Source of the DNA: Hemicentrotus pulcherrimus
Taxonomy: Eukaryota; Echinodermata; Echinoidea; Camarodonta; Strongylocentrotidae
Assembly (NCBI GenBank): GCA_003118195.1
Contig: BEXV01002278.1
Span: 28,742-57,209, forward strand
Reading direction: 5' to 3'
Length of the DNA: 28,468 nucleotides
Under the pieces are notes generated by a model that was not told where the DNA came from, ran no database searches, and worked only from the letters and a program-made list of their open reading frames with translations. The translations under genes and the position numbers were made by a program. The first letter of the stretch is position 1; each line of letters opens with the position of its first letter. Positions 10,806-20,271 of the stretch are shown one piece after another.

Positions 10806-12649
10806 GCCCAGGGACACGTTTCACATAGCCCTTTTTTAATGACATATGACAAAAAGGATTTCACTATGTCATTTGTCACTGATGACAAGTTTTGTGAAAT
10901 GGTCAGTGCTCGAATACTGTATGTGGGATTAAGTTAGCTTGTAACTAATCTTGCACCATTTCTAAAACTACCTGTATATTATTAGTTTAAAACACTATCG
11001 TTTACAAAATCTTATTACAATATCAAATACATAAAGACAGAAAATATCAAACCCAAATCTCTCATATCTTAAAAATACATGCAATATTCAATATACATGT
11101 ACCTCAGGAGTAAGGGATATAAAAAGGATGTCATATATCATTTTATTATCTGATTTTTTTTCTTTTTTTAGAAGCTTTTTTTAGGGATATATGCATCATT
11201 CGTATCTAGGTAATTAATCATTAATATCAATCATTTTTAACTAACGGATACAGTATACTACACAAATCCAAGGCAAAAAATAATAGAATTTAGAAAAAGA
11301 CATGAATGAGATAGGATGATACAAATTTTAATCTAGAAATCACCAGTTAATCGTTGCATTTCATTATTACTTTTATGTGACAGGCAAAGATACTCAAACA
11401 AAATTAATGGCATCTTTGAGTCTTTTAAGTTATTCCTATTAAAGCACTGTTTGAATATTGAGCAGAAAAGTTAAATCTTTAATAGAAAAATGCAGGAAAT
11501 TTTGGTCACAAGTTGATGCTATATGCCAGATGTTCACTCCTGTGAAACGGTGTCATTTTAAAGATAGCGTCAATGCACCGGTGTCTTGTACACTCCTAAT
11601 TGAATATGGGCTGATAATTGGGGGACATTCTGATTTAGAGGGGGCCATTTTGCCTATAGACCTATGTTGAGTCAAGGCATGAATACGTTAGTTCTCAATG
11701 TATGGATACAGGTTACCTAGCCACAGGGCGCACCTGACACTTTGTTCTTCTTTTTTTTTAAATATCACAGACGATTCATCTTGTCAGGCTATCAATTCCT
11801 TAAACGTCATCGATCATTCCTTCATCAGGTCCATTTCAATTTTTCTTTCCATCTCATTTTTGTCATACCCTTTCTGCACTACATCTATTTAAATAAAATT
11901 CATTGTATTTTGTTTACAGTAACTTGTCACTCATTTTGCAACCTACAACAAAAAACATAGGCTTAAGCATTGCATTTACTCTAGTTCTGGAAACCAGCAA
12001 TGAACTCTCCATTGTTCATCATTTTTTTTTTTTTTCAATCCAATAATAAAAATAAATTAGACACATTTTGAAAACAATTCAATTGGTTTACATGCTATAA
12101 CAGCATGTACTTCGGACACAAAGCATCCGTTACAGAGCATGTGAGACTTAATATACATTGTACATCTAAAAGTCAGCTCGAGGCCATGCATCATTTCATG
12201 TAAGTGGATGCCTGCATCCTACGTCCAAGAGGAACCCTTTCAAAAACAATAAAGTGCATGGCACTACCAAGAAAGAGGACTGCCCTTTCGGAAATGATAA
12301 TAGATATAAAACTCTAAGCCTAATTTCACTAATCAAGCGTCGGTAGTACTAAAGTAAATCAGTGCTTAGATGATGAATAGCAGGACGCAAAAAAAGGTTA
12401 CCCACTATCTTGACTCTCTGGAATGCCAAATGGATGTGTGTTTACTTCAACTCATATCCTCATATTGGGGAGACTACTTATGAATAATGCAGTCCAAATT
12501 GGTTTTCATTTATCAATGGGACTGAATAATTTAGCAGATGGGGGGCAGCCATCTACAATAGGATATTACTCCTACAAAAAGTTTTGTGCATCAAAGATTT
12601 ACTGCACACTTAATTTGTAAAGAAAATCTGCCTGTCTCATAAAGCTTAC
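10806..12649. other. Non-coding stretch
   Basis: AT-rich sequence with T runs (about 11155-11180, 12022-12036). Short frames at 11458-11670 and 11698-11960 lack protein-like features or good splice pairs. No repeat family was recognised. Confidence 0.55.
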
Positions 12650-12685
12650 CATCAAATCATATTTAGAAAGTGGTTTCAGAACTGT
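12650..12685 (-). other. Candidate 36-base microexon
   Basis: On the minus strand a very strong acceptor (TTTCTCTCCTCTATTTCTTGCAG) precedes 36 bases that end at ATG|GTAAGC. Only phase 0 is open, reading TVLKPLSKYDLM. The splice signals are among the best in the window. With so few codons, coding potential cannot be judged, and a handful of such pairs per strand is expected by chance in 28 kb of AT-rich DNA. Confidence 0.22.
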
Positions 12686-14275
12686 CTGCAAGAAATAGAG
12701 GAGAGAAATCATGGTCTGACATTTTATTTTGTTTGTTTGTTTGTTGTTGCTTTGTTGTTATATTTTGAGGGGGAGAAAGTAATACTACCAATCCACTGTA
12801 TTTCTTGATTAAATTGAAATCATTTAGAGAATTAAAAAAAGGAAAGAACATACTGTCCATATATAGATATTCCTGCAGTTATTAATTTGTAATTATAGGA
12901 AACTTTTTTTTTCTTCATTTCCAATCTTTTATCTTAAAACCTAATCAACAGACAATAACGTGGAGTGAAGATTAAAATGCAGATATCCGATCTGACAAAA
13001 AATGGCTGAGTAGAAAGTGATATGTCCCATGGTGCTAATTTACAGTCTCTATCTCTGTATTTTGCCTCCCATGCAGAGTCCAGTTCTCACACCGGCTTCC
13101 CTAATGACTAGTTCTGATTATAAGGGGGCAGAATGTGGCAGCATCGAGAGTCATCAATTTGAAATCAATACAAAGGACTATGCCTGCGGCCATTGTACTT
13201 CCGAAGGAAAACAAGTAGATAGAGTTACATAAGCAAAGAAAAGACATTTTTTTAATGCAAGCTGGATCGCTAAAATGTGGAAAGGGTTTATCTTTCTTGT
13301 GATTGTGATATTTAACATGATGTTAAAAATGTATGATTGAACAGCAGAATCCATAAAAGGTTAATAATTACTGAAATATGTTTCATTTGACTCATGAAAA
13401 AACAGTAAGTTAACTTTCATTGAAAAAAATTGTAAAATGAAATTACCTTATTGCATATATATAATGCCATGTACAACATACCAGTATTCTAAAGTCTTTA
13501 TTCCTCACTGCCTACATGTATGCCTCGAGGCTGAGTTAAGACATGGCTCAGAAAGAAAAGAAAAACATGCATTTTCTATTTAAGACACAGAATAGCCTGG
13601 AGAAGGACTAGATAAATCTACCCACTAAACATATTAAAGACAGTGACACAAGCACCTCTTTGAATCATCTTCACTCCATTTTTTCTATCATCCGAAGATT
13701 CCAAGTTTTTATTTTCATGTGGAATATGCGACCCACATAGATTGTGACAGTCAATGAGCTACATGTATCCAACAAAACCCTACCACACAAAAGAAAAATC
13801 TAGGCTATGTAGTACAACACATAACACGTAGGCCCTATATTTGATTATGATCAATCCTATGTTCTCTGTATCAACTTTCAAGATTTAGGTCGTAAGAAAA
13901 ATTAGGTAAATCGTCCACTCAAAAACAAATGCAAACGCAATTATGGTCTAATTCACCTGTTCTTTTCTTAGAAACACCTGCTATACTGGGTCTAACAAGA
14001 TTTTGATTTAATTTGACCGTGTACAGTTGCAGTTGATGTGTTAAGCATGCTTTAAAGGTAGTATATCTCTTTTGCAGCCCATATCAAATTCTGTAGAACT
14101 TGCGGGAATTATGCGGGAATTATGAATATGTCACGTATGCCCTATCCAAACCACTGTGAGCTAGAAAATCGACACCGTCAGATTGCTCACGGGGGCAATT
14201 GCAAAATTTGGAATTATAAAATATATATATATATCTTTTCTCATATAACTTTCACACATTATTGAATTTCAAACC
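12686..14275. other. Non-coding stretch
   Basis: Contains a (TTTG)n-like run near 12729-12745, a small direct repeat GCGGGAATTAT at about 14102-14124, and a (TA)n run at about 14220-14234. The frame at 13017-13232 has no supporting signals. Confidence 0.55.
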
Positions 14276-14366
14276 TTACAGGCATCGTTTAACAATGTTT
14301 AATCTGAGATGCACGGCCTGACGCATTATCAGAGTCTGTGATATGGTGTAATATTGAAGCCCATTT
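14276..14366 (-). mobile_element. Family B element fragment
   Basis: These 91 bases match the terminal part of the element at 7567-7947 in the opposite orientation. Shared words include TTAATCTGAGAT and CTGTGATATGGTGTAATATT. The terminus reads TTACAGGCATCG where the other copy has TTAAAGGGATCG, so the target site and end have decayed. Homology stops after GAAGCCC, so only one end survives. Confidence 0.7.
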
Positions 14367-14710
14367 ATAGTAAATTGCTCTCTGCTTTTCTTATGTAATC
14401 GTAGTATGTTCTTTGAGTTTTTCTTAATTAATATTGTTGCCATTAAACAAAAATGTATTGAAGTCAATCGTTTTGTGTTCTTCTAACATGAATTTTAGTA
14501 GGTTGCATTACAGTTTCTTACTTAATTTTTATGAAATGGCTTAGGCTTCTGACATTATTGTATTGGGTTTCTTTGAGTTTTCCCAACTTTCTTTTGCTTT
14601 TTCTAGCCTGATCTATAACAAAATTATAATTAAGTAGGAAGATGTTTCACAAAAAGAGATTAAAAATACAAGATAATATTTCATTTTGCGTGAAAGCTCA
14701 CGAGACTCAC
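14367..14710. other. Non-coding stretch downstream (minus sense) of the acidic exon
   Basis: If the exon at 14711-14869 is spliced at its 3' donor, this is the start of the next intron. No following exon is apparent. The sequence is T-rich with no polyadenylation context I would trust. Confidence 0.4.
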
Positions 14711-14869
14711 CTTACGGATCCTGGGCTTCCATCGGAGCATCTTCTCCTTCCTCTTCATCAGCCTCTTCTCCATCTTGTTCTTCCTCTTTGTTCTCTACAG
14801 GAGCCTCGTAAGCCTTCTCACTAGGAGTCACTACAATCCCATCCCACACGGACATCTGAGAGGCGATGC
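14711..14869 (-). CDS. Exon encoding an acidic C-terminal segment
   Basis: This is the best-supported exon of the window. Upstream on the minus strand are a branch-point-like CACTAAC, a pyrimidine-rich run and the acceptor TTTTCCAAAG. Only one of three frames is open. It gives about 52 residues: an N-terminal part reading MSVWDGIVVTPSEKAYEAP, then a Glu/Asp-rich tail (EEEQDGEEADEEEGEDAP), then QDP and a TAA at 14712-14714. The stop is followed after one base by a perfect AAG|GTGAGT donor, so the stop would lie just before a 3'UTR intron. An overlapping weaker donor (CC|GTAAGG) would remove the stop and keep the frame open. The first codon is split in phase 1. Acidic tails occur in many cytoskeletal, ciliary and chaperone proteins; I do not recognise the family. 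The 5' 36 bases are duplicated at 15195-15230. Confidence 0.58.
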
Positions 14870-15178
14870 CTTTGGAAAATAGGACAAAAACAACACTGTT
14901 AGTGTGGATATATGTCAAACCCACACAAATAATCCGGGTTCGTACTCTTATGAAACTAGATAAAGGACAGAAGAATCGAGCAGTACAGGTAAGCATACAA
15001 ATATCAAATTTGTCTTTCCAAATCCACACAGTGCAGGATTAATTTGAGCCAATAATTGATAAAAATGGACAGTGTGGGCTTTACTAATCCTTTCATAACA
15101 TTTTTGTCCTTAAACGATGCATTTTAATCTACATATATATTGCTTTCTTCCACACAGGTGTATGAACGGGTACTAGTT
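14834..15178. repeat. Tandem duplication, unit 1 (ancestral exon side)
   Basis: This unit runs from inside the acidic exon through its upstream intron (minus sense). It matches 15195-16060 once the 590-base element C is removed from the second unit. Shared blocks include CAATCCCATCCCACAC, GGATATA...AAACCCACACAA, CTCTTATGAAACT and CATTTTAATCTA...ATTGCTTTCTTCCAC. A block of about 70 bases near 15030-15100 is absent from unit 2. Confidence 0.8.
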
Positions 15179-15230
15179 AAGGGATAACAACAGCCAATCC
15201 CATCCCACACAGACATCTGAGAGGCTATGC
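15124..15230 (-). pseudogene. Duplicated 5' end of the acidic exon, with a new tail
   Basis: The acceptor (TTTTCTACTTTCCAAAG) and first 36 exon bases (15195-15230) duplicate the start of the exon at 14711-14869. They encode the same GIASQMSVWDGI peptide; the two base differences fall at third codon positions and are synonymous. Past 15195 the copied exon is broken off by the duplication junction. The frame continues for about 23 unrelated codons to a TAA at 15124-15126. No donor consensus follows. It may be a dead exon fragment, a decoy acceptor, or an alternative last exon with a different C-terminus lacking the acidic tail. Confidence 0.55.
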
Positions 15231-16060
15231 CTTTGGAAAGTAGAAAACAAAATTATTTGTGTGGATATACTATATCGAAACCCACACAATTAAAGGGATA
15301 ATTGAGTTCTGTTTTTCAGACCGCAGATGCCTTCAAGGTGCATGGTTTTATAGCTCTTCTTCTTATCTACATGTATGACATTTCTAGTGCCCTTTTAGGA
15401 CCTAAAATTGCTATGAAAGAAATTTTAGACCCCAAAATGTGTCAAATTTAGCCAATACAATCATACCAATTCAGCTCCACTTTAAAAAAAATATGGTGAC
15501 CGATAATTAACTAATTAATTAATTAATTAAAAATAACAATACATGGGCAGGCTAGTTGTGCCTAATATAACCAACACGAAAATGACAACAAAATAGCCAA
15601 CAATGGCATTGGCTGAAATACAGAAAAAGGCGCTATATTCTTTTTTCCAACTTTTTTTTCTTCAAATTATTGAATGTTTGTGGTGGTACACATGTACAGT
15701 GTATAAGAAATCATTTTATTTATGGATATTTCAGCCGTCTATGAATCGATTGTGATCAAACAAAGATGATTTGTCATTAAAATTGTATGTTCTTTCAAAT
15801 CTGACACTCAATTTTTCATTATCTCACAAAAATTATTTTGTGTAGCGCCCTCTCCACCAGAACTCAGCTATCCCTTTAATCAAGATTTATACTATAGTCA
15901 AACTCTTATGAAACTGGATAAAGACACAAGACTTGAGCGGCCTACATGCAGGCAGCATACAAAAATTATACTTTTTCTTCCTAAATCAACATAACACTAT
16001 TGTCCTTAAGCCATTTTAATCTATATTGCTTTCTTCCACCTGGGTGTATGAATGAGTATT
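15195..16060. repeat. Tandem duplication, unit 2 (carries element C)
   Basis: Second copy of the exon-intron segment at 14834-15178, interrupted at CCCACACAA by element C. Across the gap, homology resumes with ATCAAG...CTCTTATGAAACTGG and continues to GGGTGTATGAATG near 16055. Unit 1 therefore serves as the empty-site reference for the insertion. Confidence 0.8.
15290..15879 (+). mobile_element. Family C TTAA element
   Basis: TTAA occurs at 15290-15293 and 15876-15879. Terminal inverted repeats are AGGGATAATTGAGTTCTG on the left and AGGGATAGCTGAGTTCTG (reverse-complemented right end): 16 of 18 match. The 590-base interior has no coding frame and includes an (AATT)n run at about 15510-15530. 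The paralogous segment at about 14930 has an uninterrupted site (ACAAATAATCC), which shows that a single TTAA existed before insertion. TTAA targeting is typical of the piggyBac and Kolobok superfamilies. Confidence 0.85.
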
Positions 16061-16080
16061 GTCTTTTTTGGGTATGCTGT

Positions 16081-16097
16081 AGATAGATAGATAGATA
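16081..16097 (+). repeat. (GATA)n microsatellite
   Basis: About four GATA units just upstream of TAAATGGTATTTATTGATT. That pattern resembles the 3' ends of some invertebrate LINEs, but the attribution is weak. Confidence 0.6.
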
Positions 16098-16130
16098 AAT
16101 GGTATTTATTGATTCATTTCCATGTATCGT

Positions 16131-16274
16131 AGTAAGAAGTAACTGAATTGAGCATGAATAAAACATTGATGGTGAAGACAATTATACATTTCAAGAGATA
16201 TCACAGTAAAAAGTAACTGAAATGCACATGAGTAAATTGCTGGAAAAAGGCAAGTATACATTTCTAGATATCAC
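16131..16274 (+). repeat. Two-copy 74-base tandem repeat
   Basis: Unit 1 (16131-16204) and unit 2 (16205-16274) share AGTAA.AAGTAACTGAA, GCA.ATGA, TATACATTTC and AGATATCAC. They are roughly 70 percent identical, so the duplication is old. There is no coding sense. Confidence 0.65.
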
Positions 16275-16795
16275 ACTACCATCTACATAATTATGAAGAT
16301 CGTGTATATACTATATACCATTAATCTACAATATCTCAATTTAAAAATTTGCCCTGTAAATGTAATAACAGTTGATTGGGTTCATTTTTTATGAGCCTGT
16401 AAAATGGTGTTGGTCAGAAATTCTCTCCCAGGGGAGAGAAAGAGAAGAGTGGGTAGATAATGTGAGCTTGCAAAAATCCAAAGATGTTGAGCATACATAA
16501 ATGCCATGCCAATCTTGAATCATTTTCATTACTACAGAAACTTTTATGCAAACTGTCTCAGATTGTCTCTATCCGGGTGCAAATTTTGTGAGGACATTAT
16601 GTTTCCCAACTGCCCTTGTGAGAGGTCAGAACATCTTAGGATCTCATGCTTATAGTTAAAAATTAAGAACTGTATGTGCAAATCAATTCCCCACATACCA
16701 GTAGTGGCCTGACATAGCAGCAACTGAAAATTTTATAAGTCTGTGAAATAGTTTTATTTGAGGATCTCTGATGACATTGCGACCATCTGTGCCTC
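16275..16795. other. Non-coding stretch
   Basis: Contains a palindromic purine/pyrimidine block at about 16420-16440 (TTCTCTCCCAGGGGAGAGAA) and nothing gene-like. A 25-base segment at 16698-16722 on the minus strand has splice-like borders but is too short to judge. Confidence 0.5.
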
Positions 16796-17183
16796 GTAAT
16801 GCTACGTTTACACTATGTTCCCGGCGGCCACGGCAACCACGTTTCAGGCCACCATGGACGAAACGGGATGAACGTGAGACAACACGGGGGACTGAACGGG
16901 CAAATGTGACAGGCTGTGATAGCTGTGGATGCAGGGCCAGATTTTTAAACTGTAAAAAAATTGCCACGGCAGTCAAGGTGCAAAGAGAAACCTAATAGGC
17001 TGTAGTAAAACGGGGTGAACGCAACAAAACGTGACAGTACATTATAGGCCTTAACAAAACTTGGAGGTGGTCCGTAGTNCTCCAGTCCTGCTCCACCAAC
17101 AGTAGAGGGGCAGAAGCAGCCTAAAGATCCTCACTGTTCACGGCCGCCAAATGAAGAGGAGCGTGCTGTTGATGCTGACCCGG

Positions 17184-17220
17184 TTCCTGAACTGGAACCT
17201 GAACCTGAACCTGAACCTGA
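17184..17220 (+). repeat. (CCTGAA)n hexanucleotide repeat
   Basis: About five CTGAAC units inside the Harbinger relic. In the plus frame they would encode Pro-Glu repeats and in the minus frame Phe-Arg or Ser-Gly repeats. Both are likely artefacts of the simple repeat. Confidence 0.7.
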
Positions 17221-17275
17221 GGAGGCTAAAGAAGATGAACCTGCAAGAAGGAGCGCAGAGCAGAACTGTGCGCTC

Positions 17276-17432
17276 GATGGCCAGGATCTCGTCGAAGAGC
17301 TCTGGAGGCATTCTCATATAGTTTTGGAAGGCGTTGGCATCTTCGGTTGGCATCTTCAGTGGGGAGCTCTCAAGTGAGAAATGATGAGTAGTGGCCCAAA
17401 TGCTGCTGTCTTCCTATAACCATTTGCGCGCA
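17276..17432 (-). pseudogene. Harbinger (HARBI1-like) transposase N-terminal remnant
   Basis: On the minus strand a frame reads ARKWL, an in-frame TAG, then EDSSIW, and continues to NAFQNYMRMPPELFDEIL. The last stretch matches the characteristic 'FRN[FY]xRMxPExFDEL' region found near the N-terminus of PIF/Harbinger nucleases, here after the usual W-rich 'WVRPWL' segment. After that the frame loses similarity, presumably through deletion or frameshift, and the DDE catalytic motifs are absent. The internal stop at 17415-17417 and the truncation make this a pseudogene. It lies between the inverted repeats at 16796 and 18246, which independently indicate the same superfamily. Confidence 0.65.
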
Positions 17433-18246
17433 CTCACATGGATCTTGGCCTTCTCATCCACCTTCTTTCACTCTGGCATGCCCTCTCTGCAGCTGCTGCT
17501 GGCCTTCTTCTTGCTGACGTAAAGACTGGATGTATGTACCCAGCAAACATGCAAACAATGAGTCTTCTTCATCTTAGGATAGAACGATTGCTTTGTTGTT
17601 GCGAATAATGGCGTTTCCATCGTCATTCGATGATTTCCGCCAGGCAATGTGTGAGGGCGTAGTCCTCTCTTAATACTTTTACTGTTGGATCGATGATAGC
17701 CTAGTGGCATTGTGTTGTGCAATTAGCAATGTCAGTCAATTGTTTAAGTTATTTTCTGTATTGTTATTCGGCTTGTTATTTTAAAGAATTCATTAGGAAA
17801 GAAAGGATGAAGTGGTTGAATATTAGTTGCGATCAGTTCATTACGTTTGGACGTTAGTTTAAAACCTCTCTCCGTATAATGAAGCAATTTGTACAATTTA
17901 TACAATGAAGCAATTTATACCGAGAATAGTACCGTGGGTACAAACGTACTCCAAAGCTGCCCATCTTCCATGTTTTATCTGTAGAAGCCTTGACAGAACA
18001 TGAAAAATGTTCTGGCATCCGTGGTCGAACGCGGGCCAAACCGTAGTGCGCCTTGGAGCCTTTGGGGCCCAACATCCCCTTCGCCCACTGCCCGTCACGG
18101 ATAATGTGGTAGACCGTGAGAAAACTTGGCAAGACCTAACAAAACTTGAATCCAGAGATAAAATTGGCCCAAAACCCACGGAGCACTACGTTTTGGGCAA
18201 ACGGGGTGCCGTGGCTGCTGTGAACATAGTGTAAACTTAGGATTAC

Positions 18247-18855
18247 AGGAAGGTGCCACAGGGAAATTAAAGTCAATTTGCGTAATGTTTGACTCAATCT
18301 CAATCAAGCAACTTATTGAATATATCGGCCATGAGCACTGCCAGCAATAACCACAATGTTCCCCAAGAAAGAATGCTCCAGTGCAAGTCATTGCCTTGTT
18401 TTATTAGGGATCCCATTAAGATTGAATATGACCACACTTTATCAGACTGCTGCTGGGAAGGCTATAATACCTCAGACAACTTGTTAAACTGACTCCAGAC
18501 CGACTGATAGCCAACAAACTATTGGCCATTCAGGGTAATGTGCCATTTTCTTTGGTCTATTATTGGACTGGTGTCAGTCTCATCAGAGTGGCTGGGGCAC
18601 TGATTAATCAGTAAGGAAGTAATGAGACAGTCAGCAATGAAGACATATATGAGAGCTCTCTGTCAGACATAGGCTCAGATGCAAATCTTGAAAATCATGG
18701 AAAGTTGGGGGCTGTTTAATATGGAGCTAGTGAGAAAAAAGGAGAAGACAATTTTGTTCATAAATGCTTCCCTTGAAATTTCTCAAAGAATTTTTGTTTT
18801 CTTTTCCCCAAACCATTTTTATGTTGTTTTGTGTTTAATGTGTTCCCCTTTCCAG
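18247..18855. other. Non-coding stretch of mixed composition
   Basis: Less AT-rich and less repetitive than most of the window. It has words resembling transcription-factor sites (ACCACAATG near 18349, TTTATCAGACT near 18438). It may be a regulatory or conserved segment, but without alignment this cannot be shown. Confidence 0.35.
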
Positions 18856-19093
18856 AGTTCTTTTACTCTATACAGTGATATTGTGGGAGTAGTTCAGTGC
18901 TACATTGTACATCCATCTCTGCTTTCTTATATTTCTACACTACGAAGAGCACAGTGTCCAACTCCTCCGAAAAGAATGGGGTTGAATAGAACTATAGAAG
19001 AGGCAAGCATCCCACCTAATTATGCCATTCAAGGGGATCAATACACTCACAGAGGAGATCAAATCACAGATCCAGGATTATCAGATTGAGGAG
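18856..19093 (+). CDS. Candidate exon ending in a stop next to a donor
   Basis: A good acceptor (TGTTCCCCTTTCCAG) opens a phase-0 frame of 77 codons. It begins SSFTLYSDIVGVVQC and ends with a hydrophilic stretch (NYAIQGDQYTHRGDQITD) before a TGA at 19087-19089. GAG|GTGAGG follows 4 bases after the stop. The other two frames are closed. A second possible acceptor near 18945 would trim the exon to the hydrophilic part. The composition looks protein-like but no domain was recognised. If real it would be a C-terminal exon followed by a 3'UTR intron, the same unusual layout as the minus-strand exon at 14711. The open frame upstream of 18856 is probably intron. Confidence 0.27.
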
Positions 19094-19595
19094 GTGAGGT
19101 GTAATATCATACAGGGGCGTGCTGGGGGAGGGGTTACACTTCTCTGTCACCCCCATCTGGATACGCCCTGAAAGATAAATGAAGAGCCAGCCACTGAGGA
19201 TTCTCAGGCAGTGAGATGATGAAGGTATAGCCACAAAGGGGTAAACACCAGAAGCCAAAGCTTAGGACCAAAGTCGCTCTGATGAAATCAAATATCATCG
19301 AGTAATACAGCAGGCAAGTGGGTAAGCCTCTGCAATAAGACTGATTGAGGGTAAATTGACCATTATTGCCTTACCCTGACCCTAGCCATTATCCATGCGA
19401 AGTTCATCTCCAGCAGGATTACAATGAAAATGCATCCGAGGAAGTACTTATTGTTTACCAACCATCCAGGGCAAAAGAGCATTTGATTTTGTTGCAATGA
19501 AGTCATTAATAAAGTAGAATGAAATGCTCGCAAATGCATCGTATGAAGATAGCATTACAGAATGGACCTCATATAAGAGGCAACAAGCATGGGAC

Positions 19596-19597
<2 letters not shown>
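19094..19597. other. Non-coding stretch
   Basis: No gene signals. It leads into the (GA)n microsatellite. Confidence 0.5.

Positions 19598-19635
<38 letters not shown>
19598..19635 (+). repeat. (GA)n microsatellite
   Basis: A near-perfect GA run of about 38 bases. It creates long artificial Arg-Glu or Ser-Leu frames on both strands, which should not be annotated as genes. Confidence 0.95.
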
Positions 19636-19637
<2 letters not shown>

Positions 19638-19988
19638 AATATAGATGCAGATACACAGACAGGAAGGTTGTTGTTAGAGAAAAACAAACAAAGACTAAGC
19701 CGAATACCCCTTTCATATTCATTACTTGGTTTGTATCCAAAATCTGATTTGAACAGGGTCGTTATCAGTTTATTCACTCACACTGTCCAGACTTCTCGAC
19801 ATGCTTGAGGTGGAGGTTCCAGTGCAGAGCAACATGGCACTGCTAATGGAGTCTCTTCCGAGGGATTCAAAACCTTTATGCGAAGTTACTTTTATTAAAA
19901 AGTTAACAAGATTGGATTAAAATAAGTGAAACTTTGAACAAAATCAAGCAAGGAATAAGGAAGTGAAAAGCTATTTTCAAAAGCTTGG
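19636..19988. other. Non-coding stretch
   Basis: Nothing recognisable between the (GA)n run and the inverted-repeat element at 19989. Confidence 0.5.
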
Positions 19989-20271
19989 CACTAAAGGTCA
20001 ATATTAAATTTGGTGACATCATTTATGGACAACTGTCCATGACTTCTGCACTTCAAATTTCATGTTTTGTTCCTTCTTTCTTGTGACTGAGATGTACTCT
20101 ACTTCCCTTAAAGCAAGTATGCAGAATGATATTCAACTTGACATTTTACGAAGTCGGATCATGAACACAGATGAAATTGAAGACAATGAAAGAATTGTGA
20201 AATTGCATGGTCCGAAGGCCTGGAGAATTGTCCATAAATGATGGCATCAAATTAAATATTGCCCTCTGGTG
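19989..20271 (+). mobile_element. CAC-ended inverted-repeat element (MITE)
   Basis: Inverted repeats of about 50 bases bound this 283-base element. The left end begins CACTAAAGGTCAATATT and the right end, reverse-complemented, CACCAGAGGGCAATATT. Both arms continue through CATCATTTATGGACAA. No coding frame and no obvious target duplication. The CACTA-like start would fit a CACTA/EnSpm derivative, but the second end reads CACCA, so the superfamily is uncertain. Confidence 0.75.

Larger units (their letters stand above)
16796..18246 (-). mobile_element. Degenerate PIF/Harbinger DNA transposon
   Basis: Long inverted repeats bound 1451 bases. The left arm (16796-about 16838) and right arm (about 18203-18246) share GTTTACACTATGTTC and GCCACGGCA, with about 85-90 percent identity over some 40 bases. 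The GTTTACACTA core is typical of animal Harbinger ends. The outermost GTAAT/ATTAC is itself palindromic, so the 3-base target duplication cannot be read with certainty. The interior is more CpG-rich than its surroundings and carries a transposase N-terminal remnant on the minus strand (about 17276-17432). A (CCTGAA)n run lies at about 17184-17220 and an N at 17079. The catalytic DDE region is not recognisable, so the copy is non-autonomous. Confidence 0.72.

Noticed and set aside
14990..15000. Plus-strand donor CAG|GTAAGC
   Set aside because: It has no matching upstream acceptor and lies in the intron of the minus-strand exon. The duplicate copy at about 15955 has lost it.
16131..16274. CRISPR-like direct repeats
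   Set aside because: Only two diverged adjoining units without spacers, in eukaryotic-type DNA. No array exists anywhere in the window.
19448..19808. Several overlapping frames on both strands around the GA repeat
   Set aside because: Their length comes from the (GA)n microsatellite, which is open in multiple frames.
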